From: Actinomycetota bacterium
Lineage (GTDB): Bacteria > Actinomycetota > Geothermincolia > Geothermincolales > RBG-13-55-18
Reading direction: 5' to 3'
Assembly (NCBI GenBank): GCA_014360645.1
Contig: JACIXD010000003.1
Location: 1-64,000 of the forward strand
Length of the DNA stretch: 64,000 bases
This document shows positions 7,738 through 16,293 of this stretch, piece after piece. Every line of letters starts with the position of its first letter. The stretch's first letter is position 1. Both the position numbers and the translations under genes were made by a program. The notes under the pieces are model-generated. The model was not told the DNA's origin and ran no database searches. It was given only the letters and a program-made list of their open reading frames with translations.

Positions 7738-9141
7738 TCAGCAGGCCTGTGATAGCCGGTGGAATTGGTGAAAGGCGCGCAGGGCGAAGCAGGCGGCGGT
7801 GGGGGTGAGATAGGCGGGTATCCCCGCCGCGTGGAGCCTGGCGGCCTGGGGGGCCGTGAAGGCGCTGGGAAAGAGGACGGATACCAGGGGCCGGTTCAGG
7901 GCGGGCCTGGCCTCGAGCATCTCCCCGGTGATGGCCGCGATGAGGCCGATGTCTCCGTTGCGGGAGGCGGGGGCGGAGCCTACGGTGATGATGATGTCCA
8001 CGCCGGGGTCGCGGTCCAGTATCTCCAGGGTTCTGCGGTAGTTGCCGGGCACCACCGCTCCGAACCCGAGGTCCACGGGGTTCGCGAAGGAGGTCCCCTC
8101 GGAGGGGAGGAAGGAGGCCAGCTCGGAGCGGGTCTCCTCGCCCAGGGAGGCCATCTCCAGCCCGTACCACTCCACGGCGTCCGCGCAGTTCACCGCCAGT
8201 CCGCCGGGAGCGCTGACGATGGCCACCCGGTTACCCGTGCATGCCGGCAGGTGGTAGAGGGCGGCCGCGCAGTCCAGCATCTGCGCCAGGTCGCGGACCA
8301 GGATCATGCCCGCCTGCCGCGCCGCGCCCGCGAAGATCTCCGCGTCCCCGCCCAGGGCGGCGGTGTGGCTGGAGGCCGCCCTCCCCCCGGAGGCGGTTAG
8401 CCCGGACTTGAGGACGATGAGGGGTTTCCGCCCCCGCATCTCGCGCGCGGCGCGCAGGAAGCGGCGTGCGTCGCGTATCTCCTCGAGGTAGGCGAGGACG
8501 AGAAAGATGTGCGGGTCCTCGCCCAGGTATTCCAGGTAGTCGGCGCAGTTGAGGTCGAGCTCGTTCCCGCTGGAGACGATCTTGTCGAACATCAGGCCGC
8601 GCTCCAGGCCGGTCACGAAGGCGATGCTGGACAAGGATCCGCTCTGGGATATCATGCCCGCCCTGCCCTCGGCGGGGAACATGCCGGCGAAAAGGGCTAT
8701 CCTGCCGCGCGCGGAATATACCCCCATGCAGTTGGGCCCCACCAGGCGCAGCGCGCTGCCCTCCAAGGCGCGGCGGATCTCCGCCTCCAGGGCCCTGCCC
8801 TCCTCCCTGCCCGTCTCCGAGAAGCCCGCGGTGTTGACGATGCAGCCTCCCACCCCCAGGGCGGCGCACTCGCGCACCAGCGGGGGGACGGCGGCCGGGG
8901 GCACCGCCAGGATGACCAGGTCGGGGACCTCGGGCAGGCTCGAGAGGTCGGGATAGCAGCGCCGCCCCAGGATCTCCGCGTGGCGGGGATTGACGGGATA
9001 TAGCCCGCCCCGGAAACCCATGTCCGTGTAGGCGCGCAGGAAGAGGGTGCCCGGGTTGTCCGTGCGTTCGGAGACCCCGACGATGGCGGCCGACGAGGGA
9101 TAAAAGATGCGGTCGAGGCTTCTTTTCAGGGCGTCGTCCAT
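7738..9141 (-). CDS. acdA: NDP-forming acetyl/acyl-CoA synthetase, alpha subunit
   Basis: Alpha subunit (467 residues) of the ADP-forming acyl-CoA synthetase family, which converts acyl-CoA, ADP and phosphate into acid, CoA and ATP. Domains in order: CoA-binding Rossmann fold (about 8-125, with IVGVSERTDNPG), then the two succinyl-CoA-synthetase-like domains. The phosphorylated His is in SSHTAALGG (His259), and VGPNCMGVY is a family motif. The ATP-grasp beta subunit is not fused and not adjacent, so it must be elsewhere. The gene starts 3 bases after the GT4 gene stop. It could provide ATP from acetyl-CoA made by the Wood-Ljungdahl pathway. Confidence 0.8.
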   Translation of the reverse strand: MDDALKRSLDRIFYPSSAAIVGVSERTDNPGTLFLRAYTDMGFRGGLYPVNPRHAEILGRRCYPDLSSLPEVPDLVILAVPPAAVPPLVRECAALGVGGCIVNTAGFSETGREEGRALEAEIRRALEGSALRLVGPNCMGVYSARGRIALFAGMFPAEGRAGMISQSGSLSSIAFVTGLERGLMFDKIVSSGNELDLNCADYLEYLGEDPHIFLVLAYLEEIRDARRFLRAAREMRGRKPLIVLKSGLTASGGRAASSHTAALGGDAEIFAGAARQAGMILVRDLAQMLDCAAALYHLPACTGNRVAIVSAPGGLAVNCADAVEWYGLEMASLGEETRSELASFLPSEGTSFANPVDLGFGAVVPGNYRRTLEILDRDPGVDIIITVGSAPASRNGDIGLIAAITGEMLEARPALNRPLVSVLFPSAFTAPQAARLHAAGIPAYLTPTAACFALRAFHQFHRLSQAC

Positions 9142-9144
9142 GTT

Positions 9145-10389
9145 CTAGCTGCCCGGGGCGCTCTCCGGGATGGGAGGGCATACGTGCAGGGCGCGCGGGC
9201 GGTACTCGTACTCCTTCACGGAGCGCTGGTACACCTCCATGGTGTGGCGGGCGATGCGCCCCCAGTTGTACTTCTCGCCGATGAACCTCTGGGCGTCGGC
9301 CGTCAGGCGCCGCGCCAGCTCCTCGTCCGAGAGGACGCGGATCATGGCCTTCGCCAGGGATTCGGGGTTCCCGGGCGTGAAGTGCAGCCCGGTCTCCTCG
9401 TGCACCACGATCTCCTTGAGGCCGCCGGTGTCGGCCACGATCACCGGGCTTCCCGCCACCATGGCCTCCAGCACCACCATCCCGAAGGGCTCGTAGATGC
9501 TGGGGACCACGGTGATGTCGGCGCACTTGTAGAACTTCACCAGCTTCTCGGAGTCCACGAAGCCCAGGAGCCTTATCTTCTCCCCCAGGCCCAGCTCCTC
9601 GATCATCACCTGGAGGGCGCGCGCGTGCGGACCCGTCCCGGCCACCAGGAAACGCAGGTCGGGGAACTCCCTGAGCACCATGGGCATGGCCTCGATCACC
9701 GTCTGCACGCCCTTTTCGTAGACCAGCCTGCCCACGAAGAAGATCATGCGCGAATCCGGCTCCACGAACTGCCGGCGGATGCGCGCGGTGTCGGTGTCGC
9801 AGCGGAACAGCTCGTACTCGATGCCGTTGGGGATCACCGTCACCTTGTCCTCCGGCAGCTCGAAGATGCGCGTGACCTCATCCTTCATGTAGTTGCTGCA
9901 GGTGATGGTGCGCACGCTTTCGAAGGTCAACCACCATTCCACCTGGTGGATGATCTTGGACATGCCGGGGGGGATGTGTCCCTGGTGGCGTCCGTACTCG
10001 GTGGCGTGGATGGTGGCCACCAGGGGGATGCGGTAGGCGTGCTTAAGGGCGATGGCGGCGTGGGCGACCAGCCAGTCGTGGGCGTGGAGGACGTGGACCT
10101 TTCCCATCCTCTCGTTGATGATGGGCACCGCACGCTCGAGAAGGGCCACGTTGAACTGCAGGGTCCACGGCACCCACTCGTCCTGCGGGATCTCCGGGGG
10201 GTAGAGGGGCACGCGGTGGATGTGCACATCGTCGGTGTGCTCGTAATCGGGGGCCCCCGGAGCGTCCTTGGTGACCACGTGTACGTTCAACCCCAGGCGC
10301 GCGAGGTTCACCGCCAGTTGGTGGACGTGTGTTCCCAACCCCCCGATGATCCTGGGAGGGTATTCCCAGGAGAGAAGCAGTACGTTCAA
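9145..10389 (-). CDS. Family 4 glycosyltransferase, glycogen synthase-like
   Basis: A 414-residue GT-B retaining glycosyltransferase. The N-terminal SWEYPPRIIGGLGTHVHQLA and the C-terminal EPFGMVVLEAMVAGSPVI with its E-x7-E arrangement are typical of GT4 glycogen synthases of actinobacterial and archaeal type. It starts at TTG (10389) with a strong GGGGAAAGG ribosome site. The GH57 branching enzyme lies directly upstream on the same strand, separated by a terminator and an own promoter. Together they point to alpha-glucan synthesis. Another GT4 substrate (for example a glucosyl lipid) is possible. Confidence 0.8.
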   Translation of the reverse strand: MNVLLLSWEYPPRIIGGLGTHVHQLAVNLARLGLNVHVVTKDAPGAPDYEHTDDVHIHRVPLYPPEIPQDEWVPWTLQFNVALLERAVPIINERMGKVHVLHAHDWLVAHAAIALKHAYRIPLVATIHATEYGRHQGHIPPGMSKIIHQVEWWLTFESVRTITCSNYMKDEVTRIFELPEDKVTVIPNGIEYELFRCDTDTARIRRQFVEPDSRMIFFVGRLVYEKGVQTVIEAMPMVLREFPDLRFLVAGTGPHARALQVMIEELGLGEKIRLLGFVDSEKLVKFYKCADITVVPSIYEPFGMVVLEAMVAGSPVIVADTGGLKEIVVHEETGLHFTPGNPESLAKAMIRVLSDEELARRLTADAQRFIGEKYNWGRIARHTMEVYQRSVKEYEYRPRALHVCPPIPESAPGS

Positions 10390-10490
10390 GCCTTTCCCCG
10401 TTCTCGCGCTGGCGGGTTTACCGGCTCATCCCTCGGCTTTTCCGGCCAAACCCCTCTGGACTATCGGATACATCGCTCACAAGCAGAGAT

Positions 10491-10520
10491 ATTCTAATAA
10501 AAAGCCCCGCCACATGGCAA
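10491..10520 (-). promoter_or_regulatory. Promoter of the GT4 glycosyltransferase gene
   Basis: Minus-strand TTGCCA and TAGAAT are separated by 18 bases, each 5 of 6 matches to consensus. The expected start is near 10484, leaving a leader of about 95 bases with a possible long-range stem (GGGTTT pairing AAACCC, plus CCGG pairing CCGG). The promoter overlaps the terminator-like hairpin at 10499-10556. Confidence 0.5.
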
Positions 10521-10556
10521 CTCATGGGAGCCAGGCGTCGGTCGCGGGGCTTTTTT
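10499..10556 (-). terminator. Large terminator-like hairpin after the branching enzyme gene
   Basis: A 12-base stem (AAAAAGCCCCGC against GCGGGGCTTTTTT) flanks about 33 bases that contain smaller hairpins. T runs on both strands make it potentially bidirectional. It lies about 190 bases downstream of the GH57 gene. The remaining bases between 10390 and 10748 show no gene. Confidence 0.5.
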
Positions 10557-10748
10557 CCTAATATATGCCATATATAGGTTGATGATGGATTGGAATGAAT
10601 ATCCAGGGCTTGCTCCTGTACCAACAGCGGTCACAGGTCGGACATGGCGACACACGATGGTGGTGTTCCGAATCCCCGCTCTTCACCGGGACAGGGCCTG
10701 TATTGGAAGATGTCGGCCGGAGATCCGGGATCCTGGACCCGGTCCCTT

Positions 10749-12290
10749 TCACAGCCAGGGGTCGAGGGTGAGCCAGGGGAAGGGATTGTCGGTGTCCTCC
10801 ATCAGGGACAGCTCTTCCTCGTCGACGCGGCCGGTGCAGGCCATCTCCACAAGGCGGTTGAAACGCTCGCGGTGTGAGGATACGCGGTCGCGGGCATAGG
10901 AGGCGGCCTGGTCACGCGTGACCATGAAGGGCCAGTCGCTGGCCTGCAGGATAAGGAGCTCGCGTGCCGCCTGCAGGAGCGCCCTCCTGCGCAGCGGCTC
11001 CTCCCGCGCTCTCTCGGGGATATAAGTCAGGGCGTCGGCGAACTCCATCCCCGAGAGATGGGCGGACTCCAGCACCTCGCTGGTCTCGCGGTTGACCCAG
11101 GTGGAGAAGGTGCCGTCCACGTTCCAGGCCGTCATCCCGATGCGCAGGGGGCGGGGGCGGAGGCCGCGCGCCTCACGGGCGACATGGCCGGGAAGCGCGG
11201 CGTCTTCTCCCAGCAGCGAGAGGACGTGGCGCAGCCACAGCGTCCCCTCCAGCCACCAGTGCCCCATGAGCTCGGTGTCGTAGGCGGCGAGGATGAGGGC
11301 CGGTCCCTGCCCGCCGCCGCGCCGGGAGGCGATATACTCGCCGCGCCAGCGCATGCTCGCCGCGAAGAGCCCCGCGTCCTCGGTCGCCTGGCGGACGGCC
11401 TGTTCGGGACGATAGACGTCCTTCTCGTCCAGGGGGGTGTCCCTGGAGGTGATGCGCCAGTACTGGAACCCGTGCCCTTCGTAATCCCGCTTGGCGTACT
11501 CGCGGTAGTGGGCGCCCGCGGGGTACCCCCGCTCCGTCCACACCAGCTCGTGGGCCACGGGATCTCGCACCAGGGCGACGAGGGGGGTGTCCCCCAGACC
11601 GCGCGGCTCCCAGGTGGGAAGGACTCCCTCCTCTTCCGGCACCGCGGTGTGGTCCAGCACCACGTAGGAAAGGGGGGGCGAGAAGCCGGAGAGCACGCCG
11701 TCCAGCCCGGGGGAGTAGGCGCACTCGGGGAGCCAGAAGCCCTCGGGATCCCTTCCCAGGACACGCCGGTAGGACTCCAGGCCCACCGCTATCTGCGCCC
11801 TGACCTGGGAGGGAGAGCCCAGAGCAGGCAGGAGGGCGTGGGTGGCGGCGCTGGCCAGCACCTCCAACCTGCCCGCGTCCACTCCCGCCCTCAGGACCTC
11901 CGCCATCCTCCCCCTGAACCTCTTCACGAAGGCGCCCAGGAGGCGTGAGTAGTGCTCCGCGAAGCGCCGCGCCAGCTCCTCGCGGTTGCCGTCGCCCATC
12001 CCGCGCATGCGCTCCATCTCGCTCTCGGCCTGGCGCACCTTGTTCTCCAGGTAGGCGACCAGGCGCTCCTGCAGGTAGGGGTCGTCGAGCTGTTCCCAGA
12101 GGATGGGAGTGAGGGTGAGCGCGAGCTTTCCGGGCAGCTTGCCCTCCGCCAGGTCTTCCACCGCCTTCCATATGGGAAGGTAGCTCTCCGCCCACGCCTC
12201 GAGTATCCACTCCTCGCCCACCGGCCAGTCGCCGTTGCGGCGCACGTAGGGCATGTGGGTGTGGAGGAGCAGGGACACCGGGACGTCCAT
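10749..12290 (-). CDS. GH57 1,4-alpha-glucan branching enzyme
   Basis: A 513-residue glycoside hydrolase family 57 protein with a DUF1957-type C-terminal domain. It introduces alpha-1,6 branches into alpha-glucans. Conserved regions: HTHMPYVR (10-17), GFWLPECAYSPG with catalytic Glu189, and AYDTELMGHWW with catalytic Asp338. An aromatic-rich helical C-terminus follows, with SDWPFMVT near 465. The ribosome site GGGGAGGGGTGAG lies directly before the ATG. It begins 1 base after the methyltransferase stop. With the downstream GT4 enzyme it forms a glycogen-type module. Confidence 0.88.
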   Translation of the reverse strand: MDVPVSLLLHTHMPYVRRNGDWPVGEEWILEAWAESYLPIWKAVEDLAEGKLPGKLALTLTPILWEQLDDPYLQERLVAYLENKVRQAESEMERMRGMGDGNREELARRFAEHYSRLLGAFVKRFRGRMAEVLRAGVDAGRLEVLASAATHALLPALGSPSQVRAQIAVGLESYRRVLGRDPEGFWLPECAYSPGLDGVLSGFSPPLSYVVLDHTAVPEEEGVLPTWEPRGLGDTPLVALVRDPVAHELVWTERGYPAGAHYREYAKRDYEGHGFQYWRITSRDTPLDEKDVYRPEQAVRQATEDAGLFAASMRWRGEYIASRRGGGQGPALILAAYDTELMGHWWLEGTLWLRHVLSLLGEDAALPGHVAREARGLRPRPLRIGMTAWNVDGTFSTWVNRETSEVLESAHLSGMEFADALTYIPERAREEPLRRRALLQAARELLILQASDWPFMVTRDQAASYARDRVSSHRERFNRLVEMACTGRVDEEELSLMEDTDNPFPWLTLDPWL

Positions 12291-12291
12291 C

Positions 12292-13101
12292 TCACCCCTC
12301 CCCGTCGGCCGCGCAGCGAAGCGGCCCGCTTCCCAGGGCGATGAAATCCAGGGCCTCCTCCAGGGGCGCCGAAAGGATGCGGAAGTCGCCGCTCTTTATG
12401 GAGGGGATGAAGAACGGGCGGTAGAAGAGGCGTTCCAGTCTGGGTGGTATCCGCAGGCAGAACTGGGAGAAATTGCGCCTCGTCAGGAGGTCGTGCATCC
12501 GCAGCTTGCGGGCGTGAAAGACCCCCAGCATCCTCACCTCGGGGAAGAATCTGCGCATGAAGGCCAGGAACTCCGGCCCGTCGTACTCCACGATGTGAAA
12601 GGGGTTCACGGGCTTATCGGAACCCGGCGAGATGATGAGACGGTTGGGGGTGCTGACGGCGCAGATGCCCCCGGGCGCGAGCACCCTCCTCGCCTCGCGC
12701 ATGAAGCGCTCCGGCTCGTGGAGGTGCTCGATGACCTGCAGCGAACACACCAGGTCGAAGGCGCCGTCCTCGAAGGGGAGGGAGTAGATGTCCCCGTAGT
12801 GGAAACGGAGGTTGTGCCGGCGGTAGGTTCCGCGGGCGTGGTACACGGCCTCGGGCGCCAGGTCCACCCCCACCGCCTCCCGGGCGCGGGACGCCAGCAG
12901 GTCGGCGCCGTAGCCCTCGCCGCTCCCCAGGTCGAGGACGCGCTTTCCCTCCGCCAGGGGAAGGAGGAAACGGTAGGCCACGAGGTGGCGCTGGAACCAG
13001 TAGTTCTCCTCCTTCACGCCGGGGAGGGTCCTCTCCCCCGTGAGGATGAGAGGAGGGTAATGGTCGGCGGGCAGGTCGGAGGTGTCCACGCCAAAGTCCA
13101 T
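12292..13101 (-). CDS. Class I SAM-dependent methyltransferase
   Basis: A protein of about 269 residues from ATG 13101 (a GTG six bases earlier is possible). Motif I is VLDLGSGEGYGADLLA, the acidic loop VGVDLAPEAV follows, and CSLQVIEHLHEPERFM is the usual post-I region. The C-terminal part has a long hydrophobic and aromatic segment. The substrate is unknown; the position before the branching enzyme suggests a link to glucan or glycolipid metabolism, for example sugar methylation, but this is only context. Confidence 0.8.
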   Translation of the reverse strand: MDFGVDTSDLPADHYPPLILTGERTLPGVKEENYWFQRHLVAYRFLLPLAEGKRVLDLGSGEGYGADLLASRAREAVGVDLAPEAVYHARGTYRRHNLRFHYGDIYSLPFEDGAFDLVCSLQVIEHLHEPERFMREARRVLAPGGICAVSTPNRLIISPGSDKPVNPFHIVEYDGPEFLAFMRRFFPEVRMLGVFHARKLRMHDLLTRRNFSQFCLRIPPRLERLFYRPFFIPSIKSGDFRILSAPLEEALDFIALGSGPLRCAADGEG

Positions 13102-13198
13102 CGTCACTCGCCTTTTCTGCCGCTTCCGGCGGCGCAGGCTACCGCCCCTCCGCGGCCGCCGGCCGGGAGCCGGGCCGCCTGCCGCCGCCGGGTCCTAC

Positions 13199-13756
13199 CT
13201 ATTTCACCAGGTCCAGGACGCGCTTGAACTCCTCGCCGTCCGCGCGGCAGGTCACCTCGTAGATGAACGCCTCCGAGGTGGTCACCTGGGCCCCGGCCTG
13301 GCGCAGGCGCTCCAGCGCCACCTCGTGGTCCTCGCGCCTGCGCGTCCCCGTTCCGTCCGCCACCACGTGCACCCGGTAACCGCGGTGCAGGGCGTCCAGG
13401 ACCGTCTGGCTGACGCATATATGGGTCTCGATGCCCGTGACCACCAGGCGCTTCCTGCCCGTGGCCATGAGCGCCTCCTCGAACTCCGGCACCCCGAAAC
13501 AGCTGAACACGCGCTTGATCACCGGGTTGTATTCCGCGAGCGCCTCCTTGATCTCCTCCACGGTGAATCCAAGTCCCTGCGGGTAGTGCTCGGTGAGCAC
13601 CACCGGCAGCTCGAAGATGCCGGCGAACCTGAGCAGGCGGGCGATGGTCGCCACCACCTCCTCGCGGTTGTGGATCATTCTCACCAGCTTCTCCTGGGGG
13701 TCTATGACCACCAGCACGCTGTCGTCGGCCCCGGCCAGCGCTGGGTGTCTGTGCAT
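13199..13756 (-). CDS. Isochorismatase-family cysteine hydrolase
   Basis: A 185-residue hydrolase of the isochorismatase/nicotinamidase superfamily. The catalytic triad is visible as Asp19 (VVIDPQEKL), Lys81 (VIKRVFSCFG) and Cys114 (GIETHICVSQT). The ATG at 13756 has a strong GAAAGGAGGGGAG site just before it; longer open frames upstream are shadows of the next gene. Members with GIETHICVSQT often resemble the YcaC group of unknown substrate, so a specific reaction is not assigned. Confidence 0.85.
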   Translation of the reverse strand: MHRHPALAGADDSVLVVIDPQEKLVRMIHNREEVVATIARLLRFAGIFELPVVLTEHYPQGLGFTVEEIKEALAEYNPVIKRVFSCFGVPEFEEALMATGRKRLVVTGIETHICVSQTVLDALHRGYRVHVVADGTGTRRREDHEVALERLRQAGAQVTTSEAFIYEVTCRADGEEFKRVLDLVK

Positions 13757-13779
13757 CTCCCCTCCTTTCACGCCGCGGC

Positions 13780-15093
13780 TCAGCCCTCGTTGCCCGCGGG
13801 TCCTTCCAGGTATTCTTCCACCAGTCGCGACACGTGGAGGGCGGAGTTGAAAGCAGTGTCCCCGCCCGTCCCCTCCGCTCTGACGGTGTCCCCGCAGAGG
13901 AAGAAGTTGTCGATGGAGGGAAGGATGAAGTCCGGCCTGTCCTCCCTGGTCTGCCCGGGACGGGGCAGGAACCCGTCCACCATGGAGAGGCGCATGGGGC
14001 GCTCCCATTCCACCGCCTCCCACAGGCCCGGGAACATCCTTCCCAGCAGGTCCCTCAGGCGCTCCTCCTCCTGCCTGGCCTTATCCTGGTTCTTCACCCA
14101 GGGGAGGGGCAGGGGGTAATACCAGGAGAGGAGCTGCTTTCCCTCGGGGGCCATGGAGGGGTCGATGTTGGAGGTGAACTGCCCCATGGTCACGGGATCC
14201 GAGGTCACCAGGAGGCCGCTCTTGTCGCTCACCCTCTCCTTGAGCCCTATGTCCAGGGATATCCCCGCGGTGGGCACCAGCTCCCGCGCGCTTTTCACGA
14301 ACTTTATCGGCAGGTCCTTGCCCCCGAAGAGGTCGGGCACCTCCTGCACGGGGATGGCCGAGACGACCGCACGCGATGAATAGGACGCGGAGTCCGTCTT
14401 AACCTGGCTGACCACCCCTTTCTTGAGCATGAGGCGGCCGACCTTGCAGGAGGTCATGACCTGGCCGTTCCTCTCCAACTCCTCGCGCAGGCCCTCTATG
14501 ATGCTGCGCGTCCCGCCTCTCGGATAACCCACCTTCACCTTGGCGCGCAGGGCCTTTTTGAGGAAGGCCGCGAACTCGCCGGCGGAGGAATACCTGAGGT
14601 CGGGGGCGATGATGCCTATGCCCGAGAGGACGCGCATGAGCTCCAGGGTCTCGGGAGACCTGCAGCCCGCGGTCATCTCCTCCAGGGATACCTGGTATTT
14701 CCTTTCAGGCCTGCCGGCTACCAGCTTCACCAGGTAGCGCGCGGCGCTCAGCTTGGCGGAGAGGGGGAGTATGGGCGACTTGAGGATCTTTCCCACGTTG
14801 TTGGGTAGGGGCTGGAACCCTCCCTCCCGCCAGAGTTCCGGCTCACCCGGGGAGATGAACTCCAGCTCCCTGCCTAGGCGGCGGAAGACCGCCGCCGCCG
14901 CCCCCTCCGCGGCGAAGCGGTTGGCGTGGAGCCCGTACTCCACCGTGTATCCGTCCCTCTCCTGGTACCCCGCCCTGCCTCCCAGGCTCCTCGCCTTCTC
15001 CAGCAGGAGCACCCGGTAGCCCTTGTGGGAGAGCAGGGCGCCCGCCGAGAGGCCGGCGTATCCGCCGCCTATGACGATCACGTCGTAGTCCAT
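13780..15093 (-). CDS. FAD-dependent phytoene desaturase-like oxidoreductase
   Basis: A 437-residue flavoprotein. The N-terminal dinucleotide motif GGGYAGLSAGALLSHKG and the following LLLEKARSLGGRAG are typical of the phytoene desaturase/amine oxidase group. The C-terminal FAD motif is FFLCGDTVRAEGTGGDTA. The start at 15093 (MDYDVIVIGG) is preceded by GGGGGCGGAG; an in-frame start 30 bases upstream is less likely. No other carotenoid gene is near, so the substrate is open. Confidence 0.8.
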   Translation of the reverse strand: MDYDVIVIGGGYAGLSAGALLSHKGYRVLLLEKARSLGGRAGYQERDGYTVEYGLHANRFAAEGAAAAVFRRLGRELEFISPGEPELWREGGFQPLPNNVGKILKSPILPLSAKLSAARYLVKLVAGRPERKYQVSLEEMTAGCRSPETLELMRVLSGIGIIAPDLRYSSAGEFAAFLKKALRAKVKVGYPRGGTRSIIEGLREELERNGQVMTSCKVGRLMLKKGVVSQVKTDSASYSSRAVVSAIPVQEVPDLFGGKDLPIKFVKSARELVPTAGISLDIGLKERVSDKSGLLVTSDPVTMGQFTSNIDPSMAPEGKQLLSWYYPLPLPWVKNQDKARQEEERLRDLLGRMFPGLWEAVEWERPMRLSMVDGFLPRPGQTREDRPDFILPSIDNFFLCGDTVRAEGTGGDTAFNSALHVSRLVEEYLEGPAGNEG

Positions 15094-15170
15094 CTCCGCC
15101 CCCTTGTCCTCTGTCTGCCTCACATCACCGCGGACGGCGGCCGGACATCCCGGCGCCGTGTACGAGGATT

Positions 15171-15199
15171 ATTAAACCACAAGGCCCCGCGGCTATGAA
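15171..15199 (-). promoter_or_regulatory. Possible promoter of the FAD oxidoreductase gene
   Basis: Minus-strand TTCATA and TTTAAT are 17 bases apart, about 75 bases before the gene. Confidence 0.4.
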
Positions 15200-15445
15200 C
15201 TCAAGGCCGCGTGGCCGCGGGCTCCATGGGGCTCCACGGGAAAAGATCGCCGGTACGGAAGGCCGGGATGGACCGCGATGATCGCCCCGCAGCCTCCGGT
15301 CCCGGGAGGCCCTGAAGGCCGGCTTTGGGGGCGGGACAGGGCGCCGTCTCCTCATCCCGCCCCATGGCCGGGAAAACAAGCGAGAGAAGACCGGCCCGGA
15401 GAGCGCGGGGGAGGGAAAAGGGAGAGGAGACGCGGGAGGACCCCT
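15200..15445. other. Non-coding spacer between divergent genes
   Basis: GC-rich sequence between the promoter of the minus-strand oxidoreductase and that of the plus-strand hydrolase. The open frames here lack ribosome sites and recognisable products. No RNA gene seen. Confidence 0.5.
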
Positions 15446-15475
15446 TTGGACGCGGGCGGGAACGGGGTTTATATT
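15446..15475 (+). promoter_or_regulatory. Possible promoter of the alpha/beta hydrolase gene
   Basis: TTGGAC and TATATT are 18 bases apart, about 55 bases before the start codon. Confidence 0.4.
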
Positions 15476-15529
15476 TGGAGGTGCCGTGAACACTGGGGCG
15501 TGGCCCCGGCGGGGAGAGAAGGGAGCGCC

Positions 15530-16180
15530 ATGCGTAGGGAAAGGATCTATTTCTACGCCGACAGCCTGGAGCCCATCAGGCTCGAGGGGATACTGGAGCT
15601 TCCGGAGGGGGGATCGAGGCCGCCGGCTTGCATACTCTGCCACCCCCACCCCATCGGTGGGGGTTCCATGGACGTCCCCTTGATGGAGGTTTTGTCCAAG
15701 GTCCTTTCGGAGCGGGGCTGGGCCTGCCTGCGCTTCAACTTCCGCGGCGTGGGGCGCAGCGGGGGGGTGTCCACGGGGGGCATCCGGGAGACGGAGGACC
15801 TGGAGGGGGCTTGGGCGTGGTTGCGGGAGCGGGAGGACGTGGATGCCTGGGACCTCTCCGTGGCCGGCTGGTCCTTCGGGGCCTGGGTGGGCCTGCGCTG
15901 GGCGGTGAAGGGAGACCGCTGCCGCAGGGTGGCGCTGATAAGCCCGCCGCTGGTGGGTTTCGACTTCTTCACCTTCCTGGAGGAGGAGGGCGTGTCGCTC
16001 CCGTCCCGTTGCCTGGTGGTGGCGGGGGAGCGGGATCAGTTCGCGGACCGGGAGAGATTGGAAAGGCTTTCCTCCAGGCTTGGAGCGGCGCTGCGTCTCC
16101 TGCCGGGGGCGGACCACTTCCTCTTCGGGCGCGAGCGCGAGGTGGCGGAGGCGGTGGGCGACCATTGGGCCGCCGGCTGA
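15530..16180 (+). CDS. Small alpha/beta hydrolase (dienelactone hydrolase-like)
   Basis: A 216-residue alpha/beta hydrolase resembling the group annotated as alpha/beta hydrolase of the YtmA/dienelactone type. CHPHPIGGGSMD forms the oxyanion region, RFNFRGVGRSGG follows, and the nucleophile elbow is GWSFGAW (Ser at about 118). An acidic residue follows in GERDQFAD and the catalytic His is in GADHFLFG. The substrate is unknown. A longer upstream frame lacks a ribosome site; GGGAGC precedes the chosen ATG. Confidence 0.75.
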   Translation: MRRERIYFYADSLEPIRLEGILELPEGGSRPPACILCHPHPIGGGSMDVPLMEVLSKVLSERGWACLRFNFRGVGRSGGVSTGGIRETEDLEGAWAWLREREDVDAWDLSVAGWSFGAWVGLRWAVKGDRCRRVALISPPLVGFDFFTFLEEEGVSLPSRCLVVAGERDQFADRERLERLSSRLGAALRLLPGADHFLFGREREVAEAVGDHWAAG

Positions 16181-16258
16181 TGCCGCCGTCGTGCGCGGAG
16201 CATCGGTTATAAGCTTATCTACCTGCGAAAACGCTCCGTACCGGTGCCGAGGACGTCG

Positions 16259-16287
16259 TTGCATTCCCGGGGGTGAACGGATATAAT
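16259..16287 (+). promoter_or_regulatory. Strong promoter of the Wood-Ljungdahl operon
   Basis: TTGCAT and a perfect TATAAT are separated by exactly 17 bases, in a region where the background is GC-rich. Transcription would start near 16294, about 185 bases before fhs. Confidence 0.75.
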
Positions 16288-16293
16288 ACTTTG

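Noticed and set aside
10390-10484. Cyclic di-GMP riboswitch in the GT4 leader
   Set aside because: A GGUAAACC-like segment is present but the conserved core around it and the second stem do not fit the consensus.
10504-10550. tRNA-like fold with a 7-bp GCCCCGC/GCGGGGC end stem
   Set aside because: Only 47 bases long, without T-arm or anticodon features; better explained as a terminator-like hairpin.
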